A DNA stretch of 64,000 nt from Galbitalea sp036271875 (lineage in GTDB: Bacteria; Actinomycetota; Actinomycetes; Actinomycetales; Microbacteriaceae): assembly GCA_036271875.1 (NCBI GenBank), contig DATAZU010000005.1, forward strand, positions 158,488 to 222,487, given 5' to 3'. The notes beneath the pieces were generated by a model. It saw only the letters and a list, made by a program, of their open reading frames with translations. It made no database searches and was not told the DNA's origin. The number at the start of each line of letters is the position of its first letter. Within the stretch, counting starts at the first letter, position 1. This document shows, piece by piece, positions 15,715 to 23,335 of this stretch. A program made the translations under genes and the position numbers.

Positions 15715-17319
15715 TCAGGGCGTCCGGTCTGAGATCGCCGCATCCGATCTGGACACCGGCGCGATCCGCTCCTCGAAGAAGAAATCCGACAGCCGCGCGC
15801 GAATCCGCATCCCGGCTCCAATGTGGCCGCGAGCGTCCGGCGTCACCCTGATCGGCGCGTAGTCACTCGCATTGACGAGACGCCACCGCTCGAACGCGTC
15901 GAGCTGCCGGTGCACCTCAACGTATTCACCGCCGGGCATTCGCACGACGCGACCGGTCTCGTAGCCGTGGAGCAGCATCTCACGGTCGCGCCGCTGCAGC
16001 GCGAAGCAAATCCGGCGCGTCACCACGAATCCCGCTATCGGGCCAGCCAAAGCCAGAACTTGATAGAACGCCAGCACGGATTCGAGCGTTACCTGGAAAT
16101 GCGTCGCGATGAGGTCAGCACTTCCGGCTCCCCAGAGCGCGCCGTAAAAGGTCATGCCGGCGACTCCGATCGCGGTACGGGTCGGCGTATTGCGGGGTCG
16201 GTCGAGCAGGTTGTGGTCACGGTGATCGCCGCTGATCCACTGCTCGATAAACGGATACGCGAGCACGACCAGAAGGAACGCGCCGACGACCGCAAGCGGG
16301 ATGAGGATGGCCAGCGCCCAGGTGTGGCCCAGCCAGACAAATCCCCAGCCGGACGGAATCAGGCGAAGTGCTCCATCCAAAAATCCGGTGTACCAGTCTG
16401 GCTGGCTGTCGGCGGATGCATCCGCGGGTGACGATGGACCGTAGAGCCAGATCGGGCTCACGGTGAAGGTCGCCGAAACGAAAAAGAGCAGGCCCATAAC
16501 GACGAGCAGCAGACCTCCCGCGCGCGTTGCCGCTGTCGGCAGGATCGCAACCCCGACGACATTGTCTTCGGTGCGTCCCGGCCCTGGCAGCTGCGCCGGC
16601 CGTTTCAGATATCCGCTTCGGATGCGGGCGGCGAGAAACAGAACGAGCAGCACGGGCACGATCACGATGTGGATCGGATAGAGGTGCTCGATGATCTGTC
16701 CCGGGAATCCGCCGCCGAACAACAGCGCAGACGCCCAGGCGCCAACTACGGGGATGCCGACGACTATCCCCTGGACAATTCGCAATCCCGTGCCCGACAG
16801 CATGTCGTCCGGCAGCGCGTACCCGCTCCATCCGCCCACAAGCGCGACGATCAGGATGAAGAAGAGCAGCACCCAGCCGGTCTTGCGGGGTGTGCGAAAG
16901 GCTCCCGTGAAGAAGCTCACGAGGAGTTGCAGAATGAGCGACACCGGCAGAAGCAGGGCCGCCCAATGGTGCGCCTGACGAATGACCAGTCCGCCCTGCA
17001 CCGCAAACGAGATGGCGAGTGTCGATGACAGCGCCTTCGACATCGTGGTTCCGTGCAGCGGAAGGTAACCACCCCGGTACACGACTGGAGTGCCGGATGG
17101 GGTGTACAGGAACATCAGAAATACACCCGTCGCGAAGAGAACGACGACGCAGGCCATCGAGACGACGCCGAACATGGTCGTCCAGTGCAGCGGCACGCGA
17201 CGCTGGCGAAGCTCGCCGGCAAGCGCGGCAATCCTTCGGCCGAGCGATGATCGATTGACGAAGTAATCGGAGATGCGGTCGGTCAGCGACCCTCCTCTTC
17301 TTCGGCGATCAACAGGCAT
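15715..17319 (-). CDS. Orphan QcrB-like cytochrome b lacking predicted heme bH ligands
   Basis: 534 residues from ATG 17319 (AGGGG upstream); GTG 17340 is an alternative adding 7. It matches actinobacterial cytochrome bc1 cytochrome b throughout: helix B RQAHHWAALLL, FFTGAFR, GYALPDD, LFGGGFPG, Qo motif PDWY (residues 307-310), YPFIEQW, LLDRPRN, GVAGMTFYG, and the cytosolic tail ALQRRDRE...GYETG. In helix B His117 is kept but the position 14 later is Gln131. In helix D His217 is kept but position 231 is Ala. So the bL pair (117/217) is present and the bH pair is gone. No qcrA or qcrC lies nearby. Probably a paralogue with altered electron transfer; role unknown. Confidence 0.85.
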   Translation of the reverse strand: MPVDRRRRGGSLTDRISDYFVNRSSLGRRIAALAGELRQRRVPLHWTTMFGVVSMACVVVLFATGVFLMFLYTPSGTPVVYRGGYLPLHGTTMSKALSSTLAISFAVQGGLVIRQAHHWAALLLPVSLILQLLVSFFTGAFRTPRKTGWVLLFFILIVALVGGWSGYALPDDMLSGTGLRIVQGIVVGIPVVGAWASALLFGGGFPGQIIEHLYPIHIVIVPVLLVLFLAARIRSGYLKRPAQLPGPGRTEDNVVGVAILPTAATRAGGLLLVVMGLLFFVSATFTVSPIWLYGPSSPADASADSQPDWYTGFLDGALRLIPSGWGFVWLGHTWALAILIPLAVVGAFLLVVLAYPFIEQWISGDHRDHNLLDRPRNTPTRTAIGVAGMTFYGALWGAGSADLIATHFQVTLESVLAFYQVLALAGPIAGFVVTRRICFALQRRDREMLLHGYETGRVVRMPGGEYVEVHRQLDAFERWRLVNASDYAPIRVTPDARGHIGAGMRIRARLSDFFFEERIAPVSRSDAAISDRTP

Positions 17320-17428
17320 CCGGACATCCCCTCGTTTCACTTCGCAGACGGTTTGTTGCGCTCACTGGTTAAGACGAGATGGCGCCCGAATCTGTGACAC
17401 GGGCACACCGACCTGTAACAGTTGACCC

Positions 17429-18286
17429 ATGTCATTTCGTTTGTCCGTCGCCACCGCGCTCGTGCGTATCAACCGCGCCCGGCCGAAGAGTTCGGAACGC
17501 ACCCCCGCGCCCGTGTCGAAACGGCTGGTGGAATACTGCGAGGTCACGACGGAACAGATCAACGGATGCGAGGTCATCACCCTCACCCCGCGAACACACT
17601 CGACCGGTATCGAGCTGGTCTACCTGCACGGCGGCTCATACATCCACCCGATCAGCAGCTTTCACTGGAACCTGCTCGAGGCCATCATCCGGCGCACTGG
17701 CGCGACGATCACGGTGCCCATGTACGAGCTCGGACCGAAGGGCAAGCCTGCCGACGCGTATGCGCTGCTCGATGTCGTCCATGCAAAGGTCGTCGAGCGG
17801 GCAGACGGGGGAAATCGGGTGTTCCTCGGCGGCGATTCGGCTGGCGGGGGCCTGGCTCTCGGCCAGGCGATTCGCATCAGGGATGTCGGTGTGCCGCGGC
17901 CGGCCGGCGCCATCCTGTTCTCCCCCTGGGTGGAGCTGACCATGACAAATCCAGCCATCCCCGGGCTCGAGAAGCGCGAAGCAATGCTACGGCTCGGCAC
18001 AACAAAGGCGGCCGCGGCGCTGTGGACCGACGACCCGACCAACCCGACGGCGAGCCCGCTGAACGACAGCCTCGCCGGATTGCCGCCGCTCTCGATCTAC
18101 CAGGGCGGCAACGAGATCCTGTTGCCGGACGTCGATGCCCTCGTTACCAAGGCCAGAGCCGCGGGGACATCGGTGCACTACTGGCTCGCCCCCAAAGCCT
18201 TCCACGTGTGGGTCGCCCTCGGCTGGACGCCCGAGGCGAAGGCGGCACTGGATGATGTCGCCGAGCGGTTGACGCACCCGGATTAG
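17429..18286 (+). CDS. Alpha/beta hydrolase, hormone-sensitive lipase-like esterase
   Basis: 285 residues. HSL/class IV features: oxyanion-hole motif HGGSYIHP (~residue 71), nucleophile elbow GGDSAGGGL (~residue 130), catalytic-acid region LLPDVDAL and catalytic His in KAFHVWVAL near residue 252. The C-terminal SPWVELTMTNPA and GLPPLSIYQGGNEILL blocks are typical of actinobacterial LipU/NlhH-like esterases. No signal peptide is clear, so it is probably cytoplasmic. ATG at 17429 has no good ribosome site. It is transcribed divergently from the cytochrome b gene; the 109-bp gap must hold both promoters. Natural substrate unknown. Confidence 0.87.
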   Translation: MSFRLSVATALVRINRARPKSSERTPAPVSKRLVEYCEVTTEQINGCEVITLTPRTHSTGIELVYLHGGSYIHPISSFHWNLLEAIIRRTGATITVPMYELGPKGKPADAYALLDVVHAKVVERADGGNRVFLGGDSAGGGLALGQAIRIRDVGVPRPAGAILFSPWVELTMTNPAIPGLEKREAMLRLGTTKAAAALWTDDPTNPTASPLNDSLAGLPPLSIYQGGNEILLPDVDALVTKARAAGTSVHYWLAPKAFHVWVALGWTPEAKAALDDVAERLTHPD

Positions 18287-18316
18287 ATCCGGCCGTCACG
18301 AGCCCGGATGCACCAA

Positions 18317-18343
18317 TGTCACAGCCGAGCGTCCCATCTCGTC
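18317..18343 (+). promoter_or_regulatory. ECF41-type promoter (TGTCACA-N16-CGTC)
   Basis: TGTCACA at 18317-18323, then exactly 16 nt, then CGTC at 18340-18343, 45 nt before the start of the epimerase gene. This is the published ECF41 consensus, and the sigma factor encoded in the operon is itself an ECF41 member, so autoregulation is likely. Confidence 0.75.
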
Positions 18344-18388
18344 TCAGGTAGGGAGAGACAGGATTCGAACAATCGGAAGGCAGCAATC

Positions 18389-19321
18389 ATGAAGGTGTTC
18401 GTGGCAGGCGGAACGGGCGTCATCGGGAGACGGCTCGTGCCTCAACTGGTAGCTCGAGGGCACGAGGTCATCGCGACGACCTCGGACCCGAGCAAGCTCG
18501 GGGTGATCGAACGGCTCGGCGCGACCGCCGTCATGATGGACGGTCTGGATGCGGCATCCGTTGGCGAAGCAGTCGCCGCCGCGCAGCCGGACGCCATCAT
18601 CAACGAGATGACGGCAATCTCCCCCGCTCATGCCGGAAAACCGGACCTCAAGCACATCGACAAGTGGTTCGCGATCACCATCCGACTGCGCACCGAAGGA
18701 ACTGACCACCTGCTCGCTGCTGCCGCAGCGACGGGTGTGACGAACTTCATCGCGCAGAGTTATGCGAGCTGGAACGGCGTGCGCGAGGGCGGATGGGTGA
18801 AGACTGAAGAGGACCAACTCGACCCCGAGAACGGAACCATTATGCGTACCGGTGCTGACGCCATCCGCTACCTCGAGGATGCCGTCCTGGGCGCCGGGGG
18901 TGCGGTGCTGCGCTATGGTGCGCTCTACGGTCCGGGTGCTACCGATGACCAGGTCGGGCTCGTCCGCAAGCGGCAGTACCCGCTGGTCGGCACCGGGGCA
19001 GGCTACAGCTCGTGGGTACATCTGGACGATGTGGCCAGCGCGACTGTTCTCGCGGTCGAGCAGCGGGCCAAGGGCACCTTCAACATCGTCGATGACGAGC
19101 CCGCACCCGCGAACGATTGGTTGCCATACCTGGCCGCGAGCGCTGGGGCGAAGCCACCGATGCGAGTGCCGGCCTGGCTCGCGCAGCTACTTGCCGGCCA
19201 GGCGGCGGTCACGATGATGACGGCGGGTCGGGGATTCTCCAACGCGAAGGCCAAGCGCGAGTTGGGCTGGACGCTTCAGTACCCGTCGTGGCGACAGGGT
19301 TTCAAGGATGGCCTCGCATGA
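18389..19321 (+). CDS. NAD(P)-binding epimerase/dehydratase, ECF41-partner type
   Basis: 310 residues; ATG 18389 has GGAAGG at 18375-18380. Atypical/extended SDR: MKVFVAGGTGVIGRRLVPQL carries the G-x-x-G-x-x-G dinucleotide loop. YASWNGVREGGWVKTEED and LRYGALYGPG follow as in NAD-dependent epimerases. YSSWVHLDDVASATVLA and FNIVDDEPAPANDWLPYLA are conserved closing blocks. ECF41 sigma factors are generally encoded beside a carboxymuconolactone decarboxylase, oxidoreductase or epimerase (COMAE) gene; this is the epimerase variant. Its TGA overlaps the sigma-factor ATG, so the two are co-translated. The ECF41 promoter precedes it. Substrate unknown. Confidence 0.88.
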   Translation: MKVFVAGGTGVIGRRLVPQLVARGHEVIATTSDPSKLGVIERLGATAVMMDGLDAASVGEAVAAAQPDAIINEMTAISPAHAGKPDLKHIDKWFAITIRLRTEGTDHLLAAAAATGVTNFIAQSYASWNGVREGGWVKTEEDQLDPENGTIMRTGADAIRYLEDAVLGAGGAVLRYGALYGPGATDDQVGLVRKRQYPLVGTGAGYSSWVHLDDVASATVLAVEQRAKGTFNIVDDEPAPANDWLPYLAASAGAKPPMRVPAWLAQLLAGQAAVTMMTAGRGFSNAKAKRELGWTLQYPSWRQGFKDGLA

Positions 19322-20247
19322 GCCACGAGGAAGAATTTCAAGAGTTGCGACCGATGCTGTTCGCGATCGCCTATCGCATCCTCGGCAGCGTGAGTGAAGC
19401 CGAGGATGCGGTCCAGGAGACGTGGCTGCGCCTCGAAACCTCGGAGACCGAGCCGAAGTCGATGAAGGCGTTTCTCGCCGCTGTCGTGACCCGGATCTCG
19501 ATCGACGTTCTTCGATCGGCACGGATGCGCCGCGAGGAGTATGTGGGCAACTGGCTTCCCGAACCGCTGGTTACGGATTTGTACGACGATCCGGAGCGCT
19601 CGGCCGAACTGGCTGACTCGGTCTCGATGGCGGCGCTTCTTCTTCTGGAGCGGCTGAGCCCGCTCGAGCGCGCGGTGTTCGTGCTACGGGACGTCTTCGG
19701 ATTCGATTTCGCTGAGATCGCATCGGCCGTCGGGAGTTCTGAAGCGGCGTGCCGCCAACTCGCCGTGCGGGCTCGCGCGCACATGGAGGCGGGTCGACCC
19801 CGGTTCGACGCCGACCACACCGCACGCGAAGAACTGGCTGGCCGATTCTTCGACGCATTCAAACGAGGGGATATCGATGGACTGCGCGTTCTCCTCGCCG
19901 CAGACGTTCGCACGATGGGCGACGGCGGCGGCAAGGCGCCCCAGTGGAAACCGATCAACGGCGCCGACAAGGTATCCAGGCTGCTCGCGGGAATCGTGCT
20001 GCCGTTCCTCCAGATCGGCGGCGTGATCGAACCGCGCGAGGTGAATGGAGAGCCGGGGGCAATCCTTCGTGACCGCGACGGAAACGTCATCAATATCCTG
20101 TCTCTCGAGATCCTCGGCGGCCAGGTACAGACCATCCGCTCGGTTATCAACCCCGAGAAGCTCCAGCACGTGGGCCCGCTTGCGGATGCATGGGCGGTCT
20201 ACCGCGAGGCAAACGAGGCTCGCCGACTCCCGCCAGAAGAGGACTGA
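19318..20247 (+). CDS. ECF41-family (SigJ-like) RNA polymerase sigma factor with SnoaL-like C-terminal domain
   Basis: 309 residues. Sigma region 2: LRPMLFAIAYRILGSVSEAEDAVQETWLR (residues ~9-37); region 4: LSPLERAVFVLRDVFGFDFAEIA plus the CRQLAVRAR helix (to ~155). A SnoaL/NTF2-like domain follows (EELAGRFFDAFKRGDIDGL). All three ECF41 signature motifs are present: WLPEP after region 2, DGGGK in the C-terminal domain and NPEKL (NPDKL type) at its end. In this family the C-terminal extension replaces a separate anti-sigma factor and modulates activity. It overlaps the upstream epimerase gene by 4 nt (ATGA) and probably transcribes this operon through the promoter at 18317-18343. Confidence 0.94.
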   Translation: MSHEEEFQELRPMLFAIAYRILGSVSEAEDAVQETWLRLETSETEPKSMKAFLAAVVTRISIDVLRSARMRREEYVGNWLPEPLVTDLYDDPERSAELADSVSMAALLLLERLSPLERAVFVLRDVFGFDFAEIASAVGSSEAACRQLAVRARAHMEAGRPRFDADHTAREELAGRFFDAFKRGDIDGLRVLLAADVRTMGDGGGKAPQWKPINGADKVSRLLAGIVLPFLQIGGVIEPREVNGEPGAILRDRDGNVINILSLEILGGQVQTIRSVINPEKLQHVGPLADAWAVYREANEARRLPPEED

Positions 20248-20268
20248 GCGGAGGTTCGTCGACCGTTG

Positions 20269-20776
20269 CTAGTTCGTCGTGAACGCAAGCTTGCCGGCGA
20301 GCAGAACGTAGGTTGCCGCAAAGGTGCGCCGCATCCACGCGACAACCCGCGGCCGGGAGATAACGTGCTCACGCATTGCGGATGCGAACAGGCCGTATGC
20401 CGCGAAAATAACGAAGGTCGCGATCATGAAGACTCCGCTGAGCTCCACCAGCTGAATCGTCGCATCCGACGCATTTGCTGGCACGAATTGCGGCAGGAAC
20501 GCGAAGAAGAAGATTGTCAGCTTGGGGTTGAGCAGATTGATGAGAATTGCGTTGCGGATAACGGTCCAGGCCGTCTTCGGCGACGACGTCTCTTCGGCGA
20601 CGAGCGGCGACTTATCGCGAAAAGTCTGCCAGGCAAGAAACAGCAGGTAGACGACGCCGAAGTACTTGAGTGTTTGAAAGGCGACCGCGCGAAAGGCCTG
20701 CGGCGATCGTGTAGAGCGCGCCGGTGCCCGGTGTAGCCACGACGACGAGCGTTGTCAGCAGGAACGCGATGCTCAT
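20269..20776 (-). pseudogene. LysE-family exporter, disrupted by an internal deletion with frameshift
   Basis: The start ATG at 20776 opens MSIAFLLTTLVVVATPGTGALYTIAAGLSRG, the LysE/RhtB N-terminus, which ends near 20690. The rest (AFQTLKYFGVVYLLFLAW, INLLNPKLTIFFFAFLPQF, and so on to TAG at 20269) is in another frame. Compared with a ~207-residue LysE protein, about 37 residues between GLSRG and AFQ are missing, and the deletion is not a multiple of three. GAAAGGC occurs on both sides of the joint (near 20676 and 20690), suggesting slippage or short-repeat recombination. The product cannot be a functional amino-acid exporter. Confidence 0.8.
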
Positions 20777-20820
20777 GTCAGTCCTCGATCTGGAATTCCG
20801 GGTGAAGTCGACACTAGCGA

Positions 20821-21087
20821 CTAGTCATACACCGCGACGAGTTGCCAGTCTCCCCTCAGTTGGGCGTGCACGTCGAAGACGTGCGTCTCGCCCGAATCGC
20901 TGGTGCCCTGGAAGCGCCAGCCGAGCATCGGCTCAAGCGGATGCGTGATCAATTCGTGCAGGATGCTGCCGCGAATCGGCGTCGGCGTATCGGTCACGAC
21001 AAACCGGATACCGTCCCACTCGAGCCACGTGGGAACGCCATGCTCGAGCCAGACACTCACCACATCCGGCGTATTCAAAATGCTCAT
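20821..21087 (-). CDS. Small conserved protein under a LexA box (DUF6504-like)
   Basis: 88 residues from ATG 21087, which has an excellent AGGAGC 6 nt upstream. No signal peptide or membrane segment. Visible features: SVWLEHGVPTWLEWDGIRFVV at the N-terminus, DTPTP, LGWRFQG and a closing WQLVAVYD. From memory these resemble the small DUF6504 proteins encoded next to imuB/dnaE2 mutasome genes in actinobacteria; that assignment is tentative. The perfect CGAAC-N4-GTTCG box lies 20 nt upstream of the ATG, so the gene should be repressed by LexA and induced on DNA damage. The neighbouring lysE-like gene downstream on the same strand is broken. Confidence 0.7.
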   Translation of the reverse strand: MSILNTPDVVSVWLEHGVPTWLEWDGIRFVVTDTPTPIRGSILHELITHPLEPMLGWRFQGTSDSGETHVFDVHAQLRGDWQLVAVYD

Positions 21088-21106
21088 CGATGCTCCTGGT
21101 ACTACT

Positions 21107-21120
21107 CGAACGTATGTTCG
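21107..21120. promoter_or_regulatory. LexA/SOS box CGAACGTATGTTCG
   Basis: A perfect match to the actinobacterial/Gram-positive SOS box CGAAC-N4-GTTCG with symmetric halves. It lies 20 nt upstream of the small minus-strand gene (ATG 21087) and 53 nt upstream of the hutD-like ATG at 21173 on the plus strand, so LexA may control one or both. Confidence 0.85.
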
Positions 21121-21172
21121 ATTAATGAGCTTAGACATACCGACGAAACACGCCAAGTGGAATCCTGAACTC

Positions 21173-21751
21173 ATGGCGTCAACCAAGCCCACGATTTTGC
21201 CCGCGCTCGATCGCGTCGTCGTGCCATGGAAGAACGGCAATGGCACGACGCAACAGGTCGCCATCTCCCCGGCAACCGCGACCATCGACAATTTCGACTG
21301 GCGCGTGAGCGTAGCCACTATTAGTGGCGATTCGCCGTTCTCACAGTTCGAAGGCGTCAGCCGCTGGATCATGCCACTTGATCCGGAAGGCTTCACGATG
21401 CGGGTCGAGGGCGAGACCACTCGACTGGCTGATCGCGAGGCCTTTGCCTTCAACGGCGGCTCGACCGTCCGCGCGATCAAAGTTCGGCCGGGTGCTCTCG
21501 ATCTCAGCCTGATGGTGCGAAACAGCATTGCCAGAGGATCGCTGCTCGCGCTGGTGGTCCAGGACGAAACGGCCATCGCCGCAGGGCCGAACGAATCTGT
21601 CGTCATTGTCGTTTTGGAGGGTTCGCCCTCCGTCGATGAGACGGTGCTGGAGATTCTCGATGCCATCGAGCTCCCCTCCGGCTCCGACGTCGTTCTCGCC
21701 GGCGACGCCGTCGTCGCTATCGCCCGAATTACCAGCTCGGGATCGCAATAA
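21173..21751 (+). CDS. hutD: HutD-family protein
   Basis: 192 residues from ATG 21173; an upstream in-frame ATG at 21125 lies 4 nt from the LexA box and would add 16 non-conserved residues. HutD hallmarks: VVPWKNGNGTTQQVAISP, DNFDWRVSVATISGDSPFSQFEGVSRWIMPLD and the cupin-like FAFNGGSTVRA. Members of this bicupin family often accompany histidine-utilisation genes. The biochemical role is not settled, though a controlling function in the hut pathway has been proposed. Here it is ~27 kb from the hut operon and downstream of a LexA box. The VOC gene follows 19 nt later, probably in the same transcript. Confidence 0.85.
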   Translation: MASTKPTILPALDRVVVPWKNGNGTTQQVAISPATATIDNFDWRVSVATISGDSPFSQFEGVSRWIMPLDPEGFTMRVEGETTRLADREAFAFNGGSTVRAIKVRPGALDLSLMVRNSIARGSLLALVVQDETAIAAGPNESVVIVVLEGSPSVDETVLEILDAIELPSGSDVVLAGDAVVAIARITSSGSQ

Positions 21752-21770
21752 CCAAAAAAGAGGTACCGCC

Positions 21771-22142
21771 ATGGGAAATCCCGTCGTCCACTTCGAGGTA
21801 TCGGGGTCGGACCCACGCCGCCTTCGCGACTACTACTCGAACCTGTTTGGCTGGGAGTTCGACACCGACTCTCCCGTCGCGCCGGCAATCTCCGAACCGG
21901 GTAATTACGGATTTACCAGCAATGATGGCAGCATCCCGGGCGGTGTTGGCGGCGGCCCGGGCTTCCCCGCGCACTCCGTGTTCTACGTCGGGGTCGAGGA
22001 TGTCGGCGCCGCTCTCGAAGCGGCCATTCGCCTGGGCGGGACCCGGGTGCTCGCTCCCCAGCGCAACCCCAACGGACGGCTCGTGGTTGCGCACTTCACC
22101 GACCCGGAGGGCAACCTGATCGGTCTCGCCGGCCCAAAGTAG
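21771..22142 (+). CDS. VOC-superfamily (glyoxalase/bleomycin-resistance-like) protein
   Basis: 123 residues; ATG 21771 follows AGAGG. One complete VOC half-barrel pair: VVHFEVSGSDPRRLRDYYSNLFGWEF at the start, HSVFYVGVEDVGAALEAAIRLGGTRVL in the middle and HFTDPEGNLIGL at the end. The usual metal positions (His7, a mid-protein His, and Glu in DPEGN) are present. This is the CFP-30/27 kDa antigen-like type common in actinobacteria. Substrate unknown. It lies downstream of hutD and convergent with the anchored Ig-like protein. Confidence 0.88.
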   Translation: MGNPVVHFEVSGSDPRRLRDYYSNLFGWEFDTDSPVAPAISEPGNYGFTSNDGSIPGGVGGGPGFPAHSVFYVGVEDVGAALEAAIRLGGTRVLAPQRNPNGRLVVAHFTDPEGNLIGLAGPK

Positions 22143-22163
22143 CCGTCATCGTTCGCTCAGACG

Positions 22164-23255
22164 CTAGTTGTCCGAGACCACCCTTCGCCTGCGGCGCAGC
22201 CGCGCTGTGGCAATGATCGCGACAATCGCCAGGATCAGTACGGCCGCAGCGATGATCGCGATGGACCCGTTTGCGGTCGACGACAGCGGCGGACCGTTGC
22301 GCGTCACCTGCACCCAGCCGATCAATCCACCATTGCTGTCGAGCACGGTGAGCTTGTGTGATCCCGGTGAGAGATTTGCGATGTTGACCGTGAACTTTCC
22401 GCCGCGACCGAGGGCGAGCCACCCCAGCTGGACGGGGGTCGAATAGCTGTACACGAAGACGTGGTCGCCAGACGATCCCGCCGAATCGGTGATCGTGACT
22501 ACTTCGTCGGCCACCTTTCCGGTCAGGCGGCCCTGGTTGGCCGAGGTGAGCCCCGCATCCGTCCGGAACGGCGCGGCTGGGACCGCGGCGCCCGCCGTCC
22601 TGGTCTTCGCCGATCCCACTTCTGTCGCAGACCGCGCCGTCACGGTGACCGCAATGTAGAACCCGAGGTCGGCTTTCGATATCCGATACCTCGTGCCCGT
22701 ATTGGTGAGCGGCGTGCTCTTCGTCCCATCCGACTGGCTCCACAAATACGTGTACGTGAGCGGCCCGGAACCCGAAGTGAACGTGCCGCGGTCGAGCGTC
22801 AGGGTGTCACCAACCGCAAACCCACCCTTGAGCTTGGGGCGCACCGTGCTCACGATGTCGCTCTTGGTGATCGGCGGCGTCGAGGCGGTGACGATCTGGT
22901 GTGCGTTGTTGTTGTCCTGCACCGTGATGTGCACGGTCAGCACCTGACCGAGGTCCGACTTCACCGGGGTGTAGGTCTGAGTGTCGGCGAGATGGGACAG
23001 CGAATTCGGGTTGGTCCAGTAGTAGGTATAGAAGAATGGCGCGGCCCCCTGCCACGCTCCCGGATTGGCTTTGAGCACGCTCCCGAGAACCGGCGGGCCC
23101 GAGATGGTCGCCTTCGACGCCTGCACGAGCGATGGCACGCTCGCCTCGGCGGACCCGGCAATCAGAGCCGGCCCCGTGGCGAGAGCAACGAGGGCGATCA
23201 TCGCCCCCACGAGACGAACGAGGCGCCGCCCCACCGCGGCCTTACGTATCGACAA
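22164..23255 (-). CDS. Cell-surface protein with Ig-like modules and C-terminal membrane anchor
   Basis: 363 residues. TTG at 23255 is preferred because AGGGGAG lies 7 nt upstream and it starts directly at a signal peptide (SIRKAAVGRRLVRLVGAMIALVALATG, cleavage near SAEA). An ATG 12 codons upstream has no ribosome site. Two Ig-like modules follow: LKANPGAWQG ... YYWTNPN and LDRGTFTSG ... YTYLWSQSDG, of the same kind as in the giant proteins at 1-6 kb. A distinct beta domain comes next, then a transmembrane helix (IAIIAAAVLILAIVAIIATA) and a basic tail RLRRRRR. It is therefore bound to the outer face of the membrane. Ligand unknown. Confidence 0.82.
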   Translation of the reverse strand: MSIRKAAVGRRLVRLVGAMIALVALATGPALIAGSAEASVPSLVQASKATISGPPVLGSVLKANPGAWQGAAPFFYTYYWTNPNSLSHLADTQTYTPVKSDLGQVLTVHITVQDNNNAHQIVTASTPPITKSDIVSTVRPKLKGGFAVGDTLTLDRGTFTSGSGPLTYTYLWSQSDGTKSTPLTNTGTRYRISKADLGFYIAVTVTARSATEVGSAKTRTAGAAVPAAPFRTDAGLTSANQGRLTGKVADEVVTITDSAGSSGDHVFVYSYSTPVQLGWLALGRGGKFTVNIANLSPGSHKLTVLDSNGGLIGWVQVTRNGPPLSSTANGSIAIIAAAVLILAIVAIIATARLRRRRRVVSDN

Positions 23256-23335
23256 AGCTGCTCCCCTGGATCGGTCAGCCGAGGCTAACATCCGGGAGTC
23301 AGCTTGCGGGAGTCCGGCAGGCGGATGATTGGGGG

